A DNA stretch of 64,000 bases from Acanthochlamys bracteata (Eukaryota; Streptophyta; Magnoliopsida; Pandanales; Velloziaceae): contig CM034127.1 of the NCBI GenBank assembly GCA_019914995.1, forward strand, positions 11,098,001 through 11,162,000, written 5' to 3'. The position numbers and the translations under genes were made by a program. The notes under the pieces were generated by a model. The model did not search any database, was not told the origin of the DNA, and was given only the letters and a program-made list of their open reading frames with translations. This document shows positions 1 to 11,900 of the stretch, one piece after another. The first letter of the stretch is position 1, and the number at the start of each line of letters is the position of its first letter.

Positions 1-210
1 AAGAGAGTCATGGATATGTATCTCTTTATGAACAGCAAGGTTCTGTTCAAGAAGGTGAGGAATACTTCCCAGCTTAAAAAGCGAAAGCCTGTCATAGTTC
101 ATGTCAACTACCATCCAGACAAGCTTCCAAGAATGAAAGCTATAGTTGATTTCTATCAGAACGGGAAGCAAGATGCTTTGAATCCATTTCCTGTCGGCTC
201 GGAGTGGTAG
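1..210 (+). CDS. GT77 arabinosyltransferase-like protein, C-terminal exon (5' cut by window edge)
   Basis: The frame is open from base 1 and ends with TAG at 208-210, giving about 69 residues. The stretch [19 protein letters not shown] followed by a DALNPFP tail is the typical C-terminus of plant GT77 glycosyltransferases of the RRA/XEG113 group. Those enzymes work in the Golgi and add arabinose to hydroxyproline-rich wall glycoproteins such as extensins. Catalytic parts lie upstream, outside the window, so activity cannot be judged. The first in-frame ATG at position 10 is internal, not a start. Family assignment is from memory of the conserved tail; which GT77 subgroup it belongs to is not settled. 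Confidence 0.7.
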   Translation, partial: KRVMDMYLFMNSKVLFKKVRNTSQLKKRKPVIVHVNYHPDKLPRMKAIVDFYQNGKQDALNPFPVGSEW

Positions 211-258
211 AAGATGCCGATGTTAGATGCAACTGCTCACTCAGAAGTGTAAGATAAT

Positions 259-480
259 GGGGAAGTTTGAGAGTACTTATTAAATTGAGATTTTCTAAGA
301 TAAAAAATATTTTACAAATATTTCAAAAAATAAATTCTTTTTTTGACCTAAAAAATATATAAAATAAATAATAATAAGATTTCACGACGTATAATTTTTT
401 ATATTTTTAAATATTTAAATAAATTTTATAAAATATTATAAAATATTTATTAAATAGTTATGAAAGGAAAAGTTTAAACG
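259..480. repeat. AT-rich MITE-like repeat, family A copy
   Basis: About 220 bp, nearly pure A/T, running from a GGGGAAGTTTGAGA-like end to an AAGTTTAAACG end. The core around 375-400 carries the family hallmark: a TTTCACGACGTATAATTTTT-like palindromic centre flanked by AAATA/TATTT runs. Similar copies occur at 963, 17035, 17234, 18034, 19236, 26021, 29619 and 44413. Ends are imprecise. Confidence 0.5.
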
Positions 481-962
481 CTCATAAAACCATGCCAAAC
501 GAGCTCAATGTCATGCTTTCATAATGAGATTGTTTCAATATAGAAACAGAGAAGTACTTAGGATTTTCAGGTCATAACAATCCTCTGTTGAAAGTACTTC
601 AAATACAGCTACTTTTGTAGTTGAAAAGGAAACTTCGTGAGTTTTACGTTCTGTTTAGCTGTTCTTGTTGTCTGAAATTTGAAGCTGTGCTACTTATTTG
701 AGGCATTTTTAGCCTTCTAGGTAGCAATCAGTATTTCTCATTACTAGATGTAACATTATAAGAATTCGTGATGCTCTCTTTTATTTGTGAATGTAAACTT
801 ACGCCAATGCATAGACTTCTCTGTTTTTATTCACTTATTATTAGGCTATGGATACTGAGTTGTCTAGCAGCATTTCAACCGTTAGATGTGTAACTGGTCA
901 TAGCGTATCTTGTGTAGCTCGCGGGAACTTGCAGCAAGCTAGCTTTTGAAGGCACGATTAAA

Positions 963-1150
963 GGAATGTTTGGAAGTAGTTTTTTAAAAAAATTAAATAA
1001 AAAATATTTAACTTTTTAAAAAAAATAAGTTTATTTTTTTATCAAAAAAAATAATAATAATATTTTAATACGTAAATGTTTTATAATTTATAAAATTTTA
1101 AATTTTTTATAAATTATTAAAACATATAAAATATAAAAAAGCCTAAAAGC
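963..1150. repeat. AT-rich MITE-like repeat, family A copy
   Basis: It begins with GGAATGTTTGGAAG and ends near AAAAAAGCCTAAAAGC, with the family core (AATACGTAAATGTTTTA) at about 1067-1083. It lies about 310 bp before the JAC1 ATG and so borders that promoter. A terminal inverted match is weak, so this is a degenerate copy. Confidence 0.45.
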
Positions 1151-1210
1151 AGTAGCTACAATCTCCACCTGTTGAGTTGTGCATGATAGTAGAGACACTG
1201 GACTTAAAGT

Positions 1211-1220
1211 AAATATATAT
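1211..1220 (+). promoter_or_regulatory. Candidate TATA element of JAC1
   Basis: A run AAATATATAT lies 240-250 bases before the JAC1 ATG. It would place transcription start near 1245 with a leader of roughly 215 bases rich in C and T. The surrounding DNA is AT-rich, so this is only a plausible candidate. Confidence 0.3.
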
Positions 1221-1459
1221 GTTTTTGGAAAGATTCCAAAAATTTGATCCATATGAAAATCTCCACTGGCCCTACTCAACTCCTTTTAGATTAGTAAAGA
1301 GACAAGAAGGTCTTTCCATTCCTTTTCCAAACTTTCCCCACCACAATTTGAACATGGCTACTCCCTCTCCTTCTCTCCTCTCCACACCTTCCCAACCCCA
1401 CTCGCTCCTTCTTCAATCAACTAAACACAGTAATCATACAATCCATCAATTGATCAACC

Positions 1460-4400
1460 ATGGAGACTCCACAGCGGAGCTCCGACGTAGACTTCAATGA
1501 CGTCTTCGGCGGCCCGCCTCGCCGTGCGGACTCCTTTGATCTCTCCTTCACTTCTTCTTCACTTCGTAAACCGCAATCAAGAGATGAACTGCAATCTCAG
1601 CTTCTGTACCGGAGCAGGTGGTCTGGGCTTGGTGAGAAACCTGTGTTTGGAGAGGCAGCAGGAATTGCTAGTCCTCTACGTAGACGAAGGCAGCCGCATC
1701 TTGGTGATGATTTCTTCAATGATATTTTTCAAGGGAGCGATCCACCGAGGAATCATGGGTTTGGTTTCTTTCCATCGACACCTTCGTTGTCGCCTGCTAG
1801 GTCGAGGGTGCTTAGTCCTGCTGCTGCAAGTCCTCTGCAGAGGAGATTGGAAAATGTTGCTACGCGGTTGAGGTATTTAGTGATGTATATACATGTCTGG
1901 TTTTAGTGTTACTTGAGAATGATTGTATGCACAAGCTTATGCTGAATTTAATTGTCTTTTTAGCATTTAGAATTCTGACGAATGTCATTATACACTATGT
2001 CTGGTCTTAATTAAGAAAACTTCTCGTAATTAATTAAATTCCAAGAAGGCAAAAGATGAATTTTTTAAAGAACGGTTTTCAAGATAAGGCATAACAAATA
2101 CTTGGTGCTTTGCTATCTTCCAACCTAGTAATGTTTAACCTCATTTTCAGTGATTTTCTGAACCCTGAGAATCTTCAAACTTTGTAGTTTCAGTGAATGA
2201 GTGACGGTATTCACTGTTTTCTTGTACCTTTCACCAACTTGCAATTTAGTGCACTTAGGCCTTGATTCTTTTACACATGTTGACTGTGTGCCTATCAATC
2301 CTAAATGTCTCTGCCAATTATACAATTTAGTTCTATGGACTCATCTTTTAAGCTAAACAATTTCAGTCTACCAGTAGTACATTTCTAGACCATGTACTAT
2401 GTAAACAGCATTCACTTTTTCTGGTAGTTATCTTTTCTAAATCAGATCTTTTCATTACATACATGTACTTCCTCTGTGGTGCCGGCCAGTACATTAGATC
2501 ATTCAGCATCAAGTTCTCCGTCACACAGAAATGTTAAATTTGAAGATTTATCTCATGATTTATTTGATTCAATACCTTCGGAAAGTGTTTCCATGCCTAT
2601 ATGCGCAAGACATGGAAGCATAACTGCTGAAGAGAAAAGAAAAGATCTCCAAGGTTCAAACCGCCAAAGCCCTTTGTCCTGGCAAATTATGCAGAACAGA
2701 TCAATGGAAGCTGCAACAAATGCTCATCATAAGATGGAAAGTAAATCCTCGAAGGAACCAAGCTCTTTGCAAGGATATTGGACCAGCGGATTCCATTTCT
2801 CTATATATAAATGGGCAGGAAAAGGAGCAACCCTTGTCATGCCTTCAGATTCAAAGTACAAATCTTTCAATGGAATTAAGTCTAGAAGAGTGCCTGAACT
2901 GGTTCTGGAGGTGACTGACATCCCTTCTGCTGATGATTTTGTAAGAGAAGGAACTGCAGCGCAAAAAGTTCAGAGTGAGATGTTAAGGAACAAAATGGGG
3001 AATTTCTCAGAAGATAGAAAAAGTGAGTCATATGCAGCTCCCGTTGAAAACATGGAAGCTGTATCATTGGGGTTCAAGTTCCTAGAAAGGGATGCAAGTG
3101 AAGTATCTGGTATTTTGTTTATACGCATAGTTAAATTTCTTGTATTCTCTGGTGGAATGGTTTTGCAATAAATGCTGTTTGATGCACATTTACTCAGGAA
3201 CTGACCTCAAGCCCCCATCCATCACCAGTAGTAATTCATGTGAGGAACTCATGTGCAAAAACACCATTGGCGAAGTTTCTTTCAGCATGCAAGGAGATTG
3301 TAGACCAGTGTTAAAGAATTTACGCGAGCTGCTTGATGATGAACTCGAGAAACCAGGTCATCTCTTGAACATCTGCAAACAAAAAGAAGTTTAATTACTG
3401 GTTGCTTCGGTTCTGACTCATCTAGTATATGAATTTTGGCAGTTGGTCACTTGGGCACAATTTCCCAGAATCAGGAATCAGAAGGCTCATTTCATAACTT
3501 TACAAGTACATATGGTGATTCGCTTAATGAAGAGCAGCCAAGAAGCAATCATGTGAAAAGTGTCATTCCTAGCATTCAAGAACAGCGAGACACACTAGCA
3601 TCTATGGATGACAAGTTGGCTGGAAGGAAAAAGAAAGGAAAAGTGAGAGAGTTCATAAAGATTTTTAATCAGGAAGTTCCACTGGACACTAAAGGGTTCA
3701 ATCGAACTCATGAGACAAAAGCTAGAAGAGAAGATGAGAAGAAGAACAAAGTAGTGGGCCAAGCAGGTTCTCTTCATACTGAAACAATTGAAGCATTGAG
3801 AGGAAGGAGTACCAAGGATAACTCAACTTTGGAGGATACACTAATTGCAGTATGCTAATAGCCTTCAAATTAACAGTATATAGGAAATGCCTGAATACAA
3901 CTTTTGCAAAATGCTTGCATCCAGAACTCTGGAGCATTGCAGTATAGTTCCTTTTCTTGAGTTTGGTGATTTTTAGTGAGCAGTGAGAGATGGTTATGAT
4001 GACACTTGATACAGTATTTCCTAACTTATTTCAGGAATATCAAACTTCTGAGAAGCCCATGGAGCCAGCACTCAATCCAAGTCCTGAAGTTACTGTAATT
4101 AGTGATTTTCCAATGCGAAGAAATGACAGCTTACATCAATTCCCTGGTATGATTTTACTTTGGTAGCTTGCCTTAGATTTATCTTGTTGATAGGAACTAT
4201 TCTAAATGAATGAAAGCGGTATTCGTTATAGCTGATGAAGAGTTATAGTTTTGTGTTAGTTGTGAAACAAACTTTCTACCTCACAATCTTGCATGTCTTG
4301 AAGCGAGGGAATTACGTCTGCATATTTTGGTCTGATCTGGTAGCAAAGATTAGTCATACGTTGTTTTCCATCAGGATGAAATGATTGCTGGTCCCAATTT

Positions 4401-6808
4401 ACTAGTAGCTACAACAATAACAACAAACAAACAAGCATCATTTTACTAGGTGGTTACTTATTATACCTTTTAATAGATGCATTTACAAGTAGGTCTTCCG
4501 AACGTAGAAGTGTACAACATTATGTGATTTAACTAAGACGATCGGCTATTTTCTTATCCATAAATGCCACATCTTTAAAACCCAAAAGTGGCATTTTTAT
4601 TCTTCAATCTTGTGTAGACAAGCATTTATTTTCGTCTGGTATTATTATGTTGTTGGAATACCTATTACTGTTCATTTTTCCTTTACAGGATCAACTCCTG
4701 AAAGTTTGGATTCTTTGGTTGGTGATGTTGAGTCGTCTCATGTCGATGAACTTGATGGTTGTGTGGTATGTACTGGTAACTGATTAGGTTTAATGATCTG
4801 ATTAAGCTTATCAGTTACTTCTTAAGAAATTTTTAACATACATCTTTCATCCATTTTGGAAAAATGTTGCTCTAATTTAAATCACGATAGATCAACAATT
4901 CTCTAGGTGTCCAAAACCACAACAATTTGCTAGAATTGGTCTATCGGTATGTACTTTTGAAGTGTTCTGCCAAGAATGGTTAGGTTTGTTTGCCGATTTG
5001 TCTTGGCAAATGTCTGTAACACTTTTCCTTTGTATGTGGGTCAACTTCTTATTCCAGCATGAATTATTTATGGAAGCCTTGTGTTATGCAAATGATACAT
5101 GTGCTTAGAGGGATAGATCAAATATGCATAAAAGGTGTTTTGCTCTACAACCTGATCGATTTAGATACAAGATGCTTGGATATACATGTAGAGATACAAA
5201 GAAAGTGTATAATCTTTAGCATTATGTAAAGTGGTCAGCAAGGAAAGTCGATGCAACTAGATGGTAACCTTCTTTCTTCTTTCTTGTATAAGAAAGTCGT
5301 AGGGGATTCTTGATGGTCTTTCAACCTCTATCTTGATAACTAGCTGAATGACTATTTGGAAGTATTTGTGTTAGCCTTTCAATCACTTCCTGTTATTTTT
5401 TCATTTATTGTTCTTGAACTCAAGTTCAGACAACATAGATATGCTTTTCATTCTTTTTTAAGCTGATGGCGTTTAAATGAAGTTTGTTGGCTTTGCTGAT
5501 GCTTGTGAATTAGCGAAATATTTCCTTTGAAAGTTTTAAGTTGTCATTTTCTTTGGCTTCACAGGTGGAGAAGTTATCTTACGAGCAAAATGAAATCCAA
5601 ATGAAGTTGCTTCAAGAAGAGATTAAAGTAAGATCTTCAAACCAGCATGTCTTAGAAGGTTGTTTTAGTTTCTTCTATAGTTGTGCTCTTCAAATATGTC
5701 GTTTTGCTGCAGACTTCTGATAACAAAATAAGGGAGTGGTCAAAAGGAAAGGAAGGCAATATTAGAGCACTGTTATCAACACTTCAATATGTAAGTGTGC
5801 TTTTTCTGATACAGTTCCAGGTACTTTTAGGATTATGCCAAGTTGTATGCATCAGTAACGTAGATGCACTATCACTAGTAGACCTACCTTTGCATTGCAC
5901 ACTCGAATAAAAGATCGGCATATGCCTATAAGAATGTTATTGTCTTATTATGCAATCAAAAGGTTTCAGTGTTGCTTCCCTTTGGGCTAGCATGTCACCT
6001 GATACCTTTCAGATATAAGAGTGCTACATTTTGGTCACAGTTTAAGATTTATGAAGCATTTGTAAATAAATCATCTAACTGGTAGCAACTTGGTGATTTG
6101 CTTTTCTAATTCAGAAGCCTTTCACAAACAGGAGCCTTGAATTACTCTCTACATAATCTGATTAACAAAACCGTCTCCCTGACATGCACATTGCGCAGCT
6201 CAACTCCAAATATCATAGTTTCCTTTATCCTTCAGGTTCTTTGGCCCGACAGTGGATGGAAACCAGTAAGACTTGTAGACATTGTTGAAGGAAGTTCTGT
6301 CAAAAAAGCATACCAAAAGGCTCTATTGTTTCTCCATCCTGACAAATTGCAGCAGAAGTGTGCTTCCACGCAACAAAAGCATATTGCTGAGAAAGTTTTT
6401 GACATTTTGCAGGTGTGCTTTTCTGTCAAATTCCCATGTGGAAAAGCCTAGTCGTATTTATTCCATATTTTGCTATAGTCCACTATAATAAAGGGAAATT
6501 GTGCATGCTGAACGTCCGATAATATAACCAGAATACGTTTCAGAGAATCAGATACCTTATAGAAGCTAATCCCTCTCGTATGTCGGGACAAACTGAAAGG
6601 AAAAATAAGTCATTTGAAGTAGAAAATATGGCAGTTGATAGAATTCCAATGCAACTCACTATTTTTATTTTATGTTGTTGCTTTACATCCTTTGGTCAGC
6701 ATCGCTATAAAGTTAGTAATTTTTAGTTTGTGACCGTCATCAATATCATTTTGTCTGCTCGTTCTGCAGGAGGCATGGGATCATTTCAATTGCAGTAGTT
6801 CGATTTAG
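1460..6808 (+). CDS. JAC1: J-domain protein required for chloroplast accumulation response 1 (JAC1)
   Basis: Ten coding exons by eye: 1460-1872, 2490-3109, 3198-3356, 3443-3849, 4035-4146, 4689-4765, 5565-5627, 5713-5790, 6236-6412, 6770-6808. They join in phase to 714 codons plus TAG. The N-terminus (METPQRSSDVDFNDVFGGPP) and long low-complexity, Ser-rich middle match plant auxilin-like JAC1. The C-terminal 71 residues form the J domain (about 644-714), with WPDSGWKPV before it and the Hsp70-activating HPD motif at about 677-679. JAC1 is a cytosolic protein needed for phototropin-dependent chloroplast accumulation under weak blue light; auxilin-like J domains recruit Hsp70. Arabidopsis JAC1 is about 650 residues, so the length fits. 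The start is the first ATG in the leader with a good plant context (ACCATGG). All introns read as GT-AG. The gene appears intact. A close auxilin-like paralogue is the only alternative. Confidence 0.9.
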
Positions 6809-8929
6809 CTCTTGATGGTTGCGACTATTCATTTGCATTGTCTGCTTTTTCTCAAACGCATGCAGAAACTCAAACACGTTCTAACAAGAGCACCAAAAAA
6901 AAATGATGCATTGATGTGCTGGATTACTTCTTCAGCATAGAAGTTCTCTTCGAGAATGTGGCACTCTCCATAGATTTAATCAGTCACCAGACCTTGGCAG
7001 ATTCATGCTAAAACACAGAAGCACTTCTTGCACATGCTTGAATGATCTATTCGTCTAGTTTCAGTGAAAGGTGAAAGGATTCTAAGCTGGAAAGTTAGAT
7101 CAGAGATGCAACATCTGAAAGTGCTTATGCTAGAGATCGTCAAAGTAGTATAAGCTACCGCTGAATGATTTTCCCAATGTTGGGTGTTCTTTGTAAACAA
7201 AAATCTTTACTGTCAATGGAGATTGACATTCTAAACGTTTTGATCATTTGTAAAACATCTTTTGTTGTAAAATACCAAGTTGTCTCTAGAGTATGCTTGT
7301 AATTGTACAGGAACAATTATTAAGATAATCTGTCTTTTATTTACTGCAAAGATTTGGATTGTAACTAAGAATGGCTCCACAAAGCATTACAAGTTTACAA
7401 CTTCCATTTGTTTCAAATATTGCATATAGAATTTTTAGTTTCACAACATAGCATAATAGCGTAAACTAATTCATAGAGCTAATGTAATAGGGCGTAATTA
7501 TTATATTAGTTTTAATATATAATTTTTTCCTGAGAAAACGAATTCTAACTAAATGATTTGGTAACTAGCTCACTAAAAAATATTAACTAATTTAACAATA
7601 TTTATTAAATATAAATATCTGTTAAATTAGCCTAATTGATTCCATCCAAAAAAATAATAATATTAATAGATAAAGACTTCGTCATGTGTTTTCTAAATAA
7701 CAAAGTAGCAACTAGCAAGTACTTACCTTATTTTTCGTTTCGAAGTTATTCTTAATCCAGCTTATAAAAGTTTTTGAGGCGCGTTTTTAAAGTGCCAGTT
7801 TTCGTTTTTTCCCCTTCTCCGCGGGGTCATTCATTCATTTTCATAGAAAAAAATCAGGCGAAAATTCTCCAACCCCTCTAAAATTTCTATTTATTTTCAA
7901 TAATCTTTCCCTCTTTTTCTCAGTGCTTTCTGATCTCGCGATTCCTCCCTCATTATTGTAATTTTTTGTGAATTTTTGAAAGATTTTTCTTTTTTTGTCC
8001 CCCTCCATGTTTTTTTTTTCTCTTAATTTCTGGTGAATTCTTTTGAAATTATTCTGGTGGATGATATCTGTGTTGCTTCACTCCGTTAGGCATGAATCTG
8101 TAGTAACAATGCAAGATTAAAGACAAGAGTTTTTAGTAGAAATTTGATCTGTTGATTATTAATTTTTCCCTTTGTGTTAATTAAGGATTTGTTGTGCTTT
8201 CGCTTTTCAGTTTTCAATCAATTTTACAAAGAGCAATCTTCTGTCATATTGTGGTATTAACTTAGTTGTTTTGTTTCATAATGCAGTAGCGATAAGCCTC
8301 TAATGGGACACGGGCTACCAGAATTTATCAGATTCTAATTTTCTACAGGCAAATTATTGTCTTAATGATTTAATTTTGTTTTATGAGTTTTTGCTATATT
8401 TGCACTTCTTATTTTGTTTTTAGTTTGATTTAAATTTGATCATTATTAGTTTCAGGAAGTTCGTACATTTCGTTTGGTGATGTATGCTGGAAACACCCTT
8501 ATGGATTTATATTTTAGTAGTTTGTGTTGTTTCCATCTAATCTAACATGGTGGACTTAGTAACATAGGTGCCACTTCTGTCAAATTCTTGGAGGATTTTG
8601 TCACAGTTGGTTGATCGCGTTGGTGCATCAGAATGTGTCTGTAGCTTCCACGCAGATCTTTTGGCATATTTAGTGGTGTTGATTGGTGCATGTTTTTGTA
8701 ATTTCTTGCAATTGTTGATTTTATTGATGTGTTTCCTTCTTATTTCTCTTCACTCCCTGCTTTCTTTTTAATTGTACATTACAAGCTTTGCTTATCGAAT
8801 TGTTAGTTAACTTATCTGCGCTTTCCTCTAAAGCTTCCCTTATGGACTGCTCAAAGGACGGTTTTGCCTTCAATGATTCACCATGCAGTCAGACTGAGCT
8901 GATGTTTAGCGCTGTTCTTCATCTGTTTG
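6809..8929. other. JAC1 3' region and leader-like DNA before the decayed DeSI-like gene
   Basis: Bases 6809 to about 7400 look like JAC1 3'UTR and flank. An AT-rich stretch follows (7480-7680). At 7758-7768 a TTATAAAAG motif is followed by a T/C-rich run with a CCGCGGGG island (7815-7830), which resembles a promoter and leader. Because the next coding-like sequence (8930) is the decayed DeSI-like gene, this is probably its former promoter and 5'UTR/intron. Transcription may continue as a non-coding RNA; that is inference. Confidence 0.4.
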
Positions 8930-11900
8930 ATGAAAATGAAGTCATTGGCAAAGAGGAAATGATTTGTGTTCTAGTCTGCCAGAAGAAAACTCTCTAACAT
9001 GTTTCTGTTTCTTCCCCAAAGTTCCTGCAGCTGGAGTAATGCTGGGAGGTGCTTTGGTCTATCTGAACGTGTATGGCATAATGTTGTTTGTACTGGCTGG
9101 CATTGGAGCGTTCCACTCTGGAGTAGAAGGTATTGCGCTATTTATGCTTCATCAAAAATTTCTTTTCTAAGGCTGCTGCATTTGCAGGCTTTCTTGTTGT
9201 GTTAATTAATGATTTAGTTAATAGAACTAAGAAGTACTGCTGTACTTAAAAGACAACATCTAGTCTCAGTAATAAGCTCTGTAGTAGGTAAAAACTATCT
9301 CGTCACCAATATGACCATGAACTGGATAGTGAGGAAGTGATGAAGAAACCAACCTAGACATGATTCTTAAACTGCAGGAGCGAAACAAGAGTATAATACC
9401 CTGCACAATATCATTCCAAGGAAGAATCTGGATTAGTTGATGAATGTTTGAGACTGGAGCCAGTGATTTGATAAAGAAAATTTTCCATTTTTACCTTAAG
9501 CAGATGTATGATTGCCTTTCTCTATCTTGTAATGACATCATTGGCAGTTGCTGAATGTGGACACCCCCTATATGCCCTGATCTATTGCAACTTAGAAATT
9601 TATAGGATCAACTTTATGTTTCATAGCTACAGAAAGGCACAAGTACAAAGTAGCATCCCCGAACACTTATGTATCGTCACTATGTTTTATATCAAAGAGA
9701 TGGAGTCTAAGATTTTCATCATTGAAGACTTGAAAGATCAGAAGGTGTTTCACCTGGGAATGAAAAAACTGCAATGCCATCTAGAATTAAAAACATACTT
9801 GATGTAATTGTACAAAATATTTATGGATAATCACTCTAGAATGAGTCCGACCTTTTGGAGCTGCAATCCTCTTCAGTCTTCAGCGTCTTCACCTTTTTAT
9901 TTTCCTCTTAAGGTCTGAAGAACTTTACACACCACCTTAGGTCCCTGAATTCCTATTACTTTGCACTCGTGCGGTCGTACCATCCATTACCTCCTTTACT
10001 AACTGATTTTTGAAGCAAGTACAACTTGAACATGACTCTTCTCTATCTAGGTTTAATCTAACTAGTAACCTCACCACTTTAGGGATCTACTTCAAAGATT
10101 CAAATGAAATTTGCATTGCCCCTTGGATTTCATGTTTTAGATGCAGCTTGGACATTTTTGGGTTTGTGCTTATGGATTTATTAAACAAGCAGGGCTTATT
10201 CTATTCACCATCTACAAATAAGCCTCTTCTGATTTTTATCTCTGTCATTACTCTTACAGTTCGCAGTGTAGAGTATTAATTTGGAGCACATGATTTTCCA
10301 ACAAGTGGGACCTTTGATGTTGAACCTCGCCAATGTCCTGGCTTTGTGTTTAGAAAATCAACATTGATTAGATTTGCATCTTTAGACTCAAAACAGGTCA
10401 GAGACTTTATAGAGCTCCACTCTGCTCAATATTATGGTAGCAGCTATTATTTGATTATGAAGAACTGCAACCATTTCTGCAAGGATATCTGCGATAACTA
10501 ACTAATAAATAAATTTCAAAGTGGGTCAACTGCCTTGCAAAAGTAGGTATGTGGATTTATTATGAATTGCTTTATACTACTAAGAGAATTTCTTTTGTAA
10601 CATCTATTATAAGTTTGCTGATCTATGACTGCAAGCTCATTATTTGGTCTAAGCTAGTTTGCTATCTTCTATTTGAATAGCAAAGCTTGTAAATGTAATA
10701 GTTTATTTTATTGAAAATTGCGAGCATTTCCATCAAGCAATCTACTCAAATGGCCTTCTTCCTTTAATAATGCCATTCAGTTGCTATATTTTGTTGGTTT
10801 TGTTGCTTTGGTACTTCTAGGCAAAGTGAAACTCTTAGCTTATTTCATGACTAAGAATATCCTAGACTATTATTTTAAATGAGCTGTGAGCTGATAACCT
10901 TCATTTCAGCAAGCCTTGAAATGATGTCTTTACCATTATGCAGATCATGGTGCCAATGACGTTGACACTGGTTAACTTATATGGTTTTAGGGATAAAATA
11001 ATGTTGAATTGTTGTAAAGATGTCTTGAGAAAGGGATTTAAAAGTAACTATTGTTTCCTCCTTTTACCCATGATTAATGATTTAAAGAAAAGGATCTATC
11101 TAATTCAGAAATAAGGTTGCAATTGATCAGCGTTTCAGTTGCCTTTACCAACTTTTGTTTAGGCGTTTAGTTTGATACAGTTTAACTCTTCTCCTGCGTC
11201 TCTCCCCCAAATATAGGAGTTTGCGTGTGCTGTTTTCTGATCAGCCGCTGAAGAGGATCAAATGTACACTAACGTCTAGTAAATTGGTAAAGTTGACTAA
11301 GCACCAGGAAATATAGTTGAGTATGTACAATTGGTAAATATGTGATTACTTATATGGGGAATTAATGCAGACACATCTGGAACACCCTATTTATTATACT
11401 GCAAGAGTAGAAGCTGTTCGTTTGAATTTTCATTTATAATGACTGAAACAGTATAACAAAACTAACAACTAAATGGCCTAGGATGAGAGTTCCAAAATCA
11501 CCTTTGTTAGCAAGTAGGTTTGTACTTGATTGATCGTATAAGTTGTTACATTTAGAAGCTATTTTTTGGTGGCTTTGTTTAAACTACAAACAAATCAGAA
11601 AGAGCAGTCAGCTTATCAAATTTTGTAGTTGAACAGTTTTTAGTAGGTCTGTCCTACTAGCTAGCTGTTTCTCAAATCTATACAGAATAACTCGTACACA
11701 AGCTTGGACTTAGCCTGACCACTTGTGAGACTAACTACAAGGTTGAGCTGTGAATCCCATAGTAAATTTGTTGTTGTGGTTATTCAAAGATAACAAACAG
11801 CCATTGTCACAAATTTGATTATAAGAAGTCTCAATTTCTAGTCATGCTGAGCAAACTTGTTTCATGTTGCTTCATTAAGCTAACTTAACAAGTAGACATC

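Larger units (their letters stand above)
211..1459. other. Intergenic region between GT77-like gene and JAC1
   Basis: No coding signal was seen. The first 300 bases probably include the 3'UTR of the GT77-like gene. Two AT-rich repeats of the dispersed family listed separately lie at 259-480 and 963-1150. A TATA-like run (1211-1220) and a pyrimidine-rich stretch (1310-1440) precede the JAC1 start and are the likely promoter and 5' leader of that gene. Confidence 0.5.

Noticed and set aside
7750-8900. Independent gene upstream of the DeSI-like remnants
   Set aside because: Only short frames are present; the DNA is better explained as the former promoter, leader and leader intron of the decayed gene.
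9508-9807. 99-codon open frame between remnants of the DeSI-like gene
   Set aside because: It lies inside the former first intron, lacks an ATG near its start with good context and matches no family.
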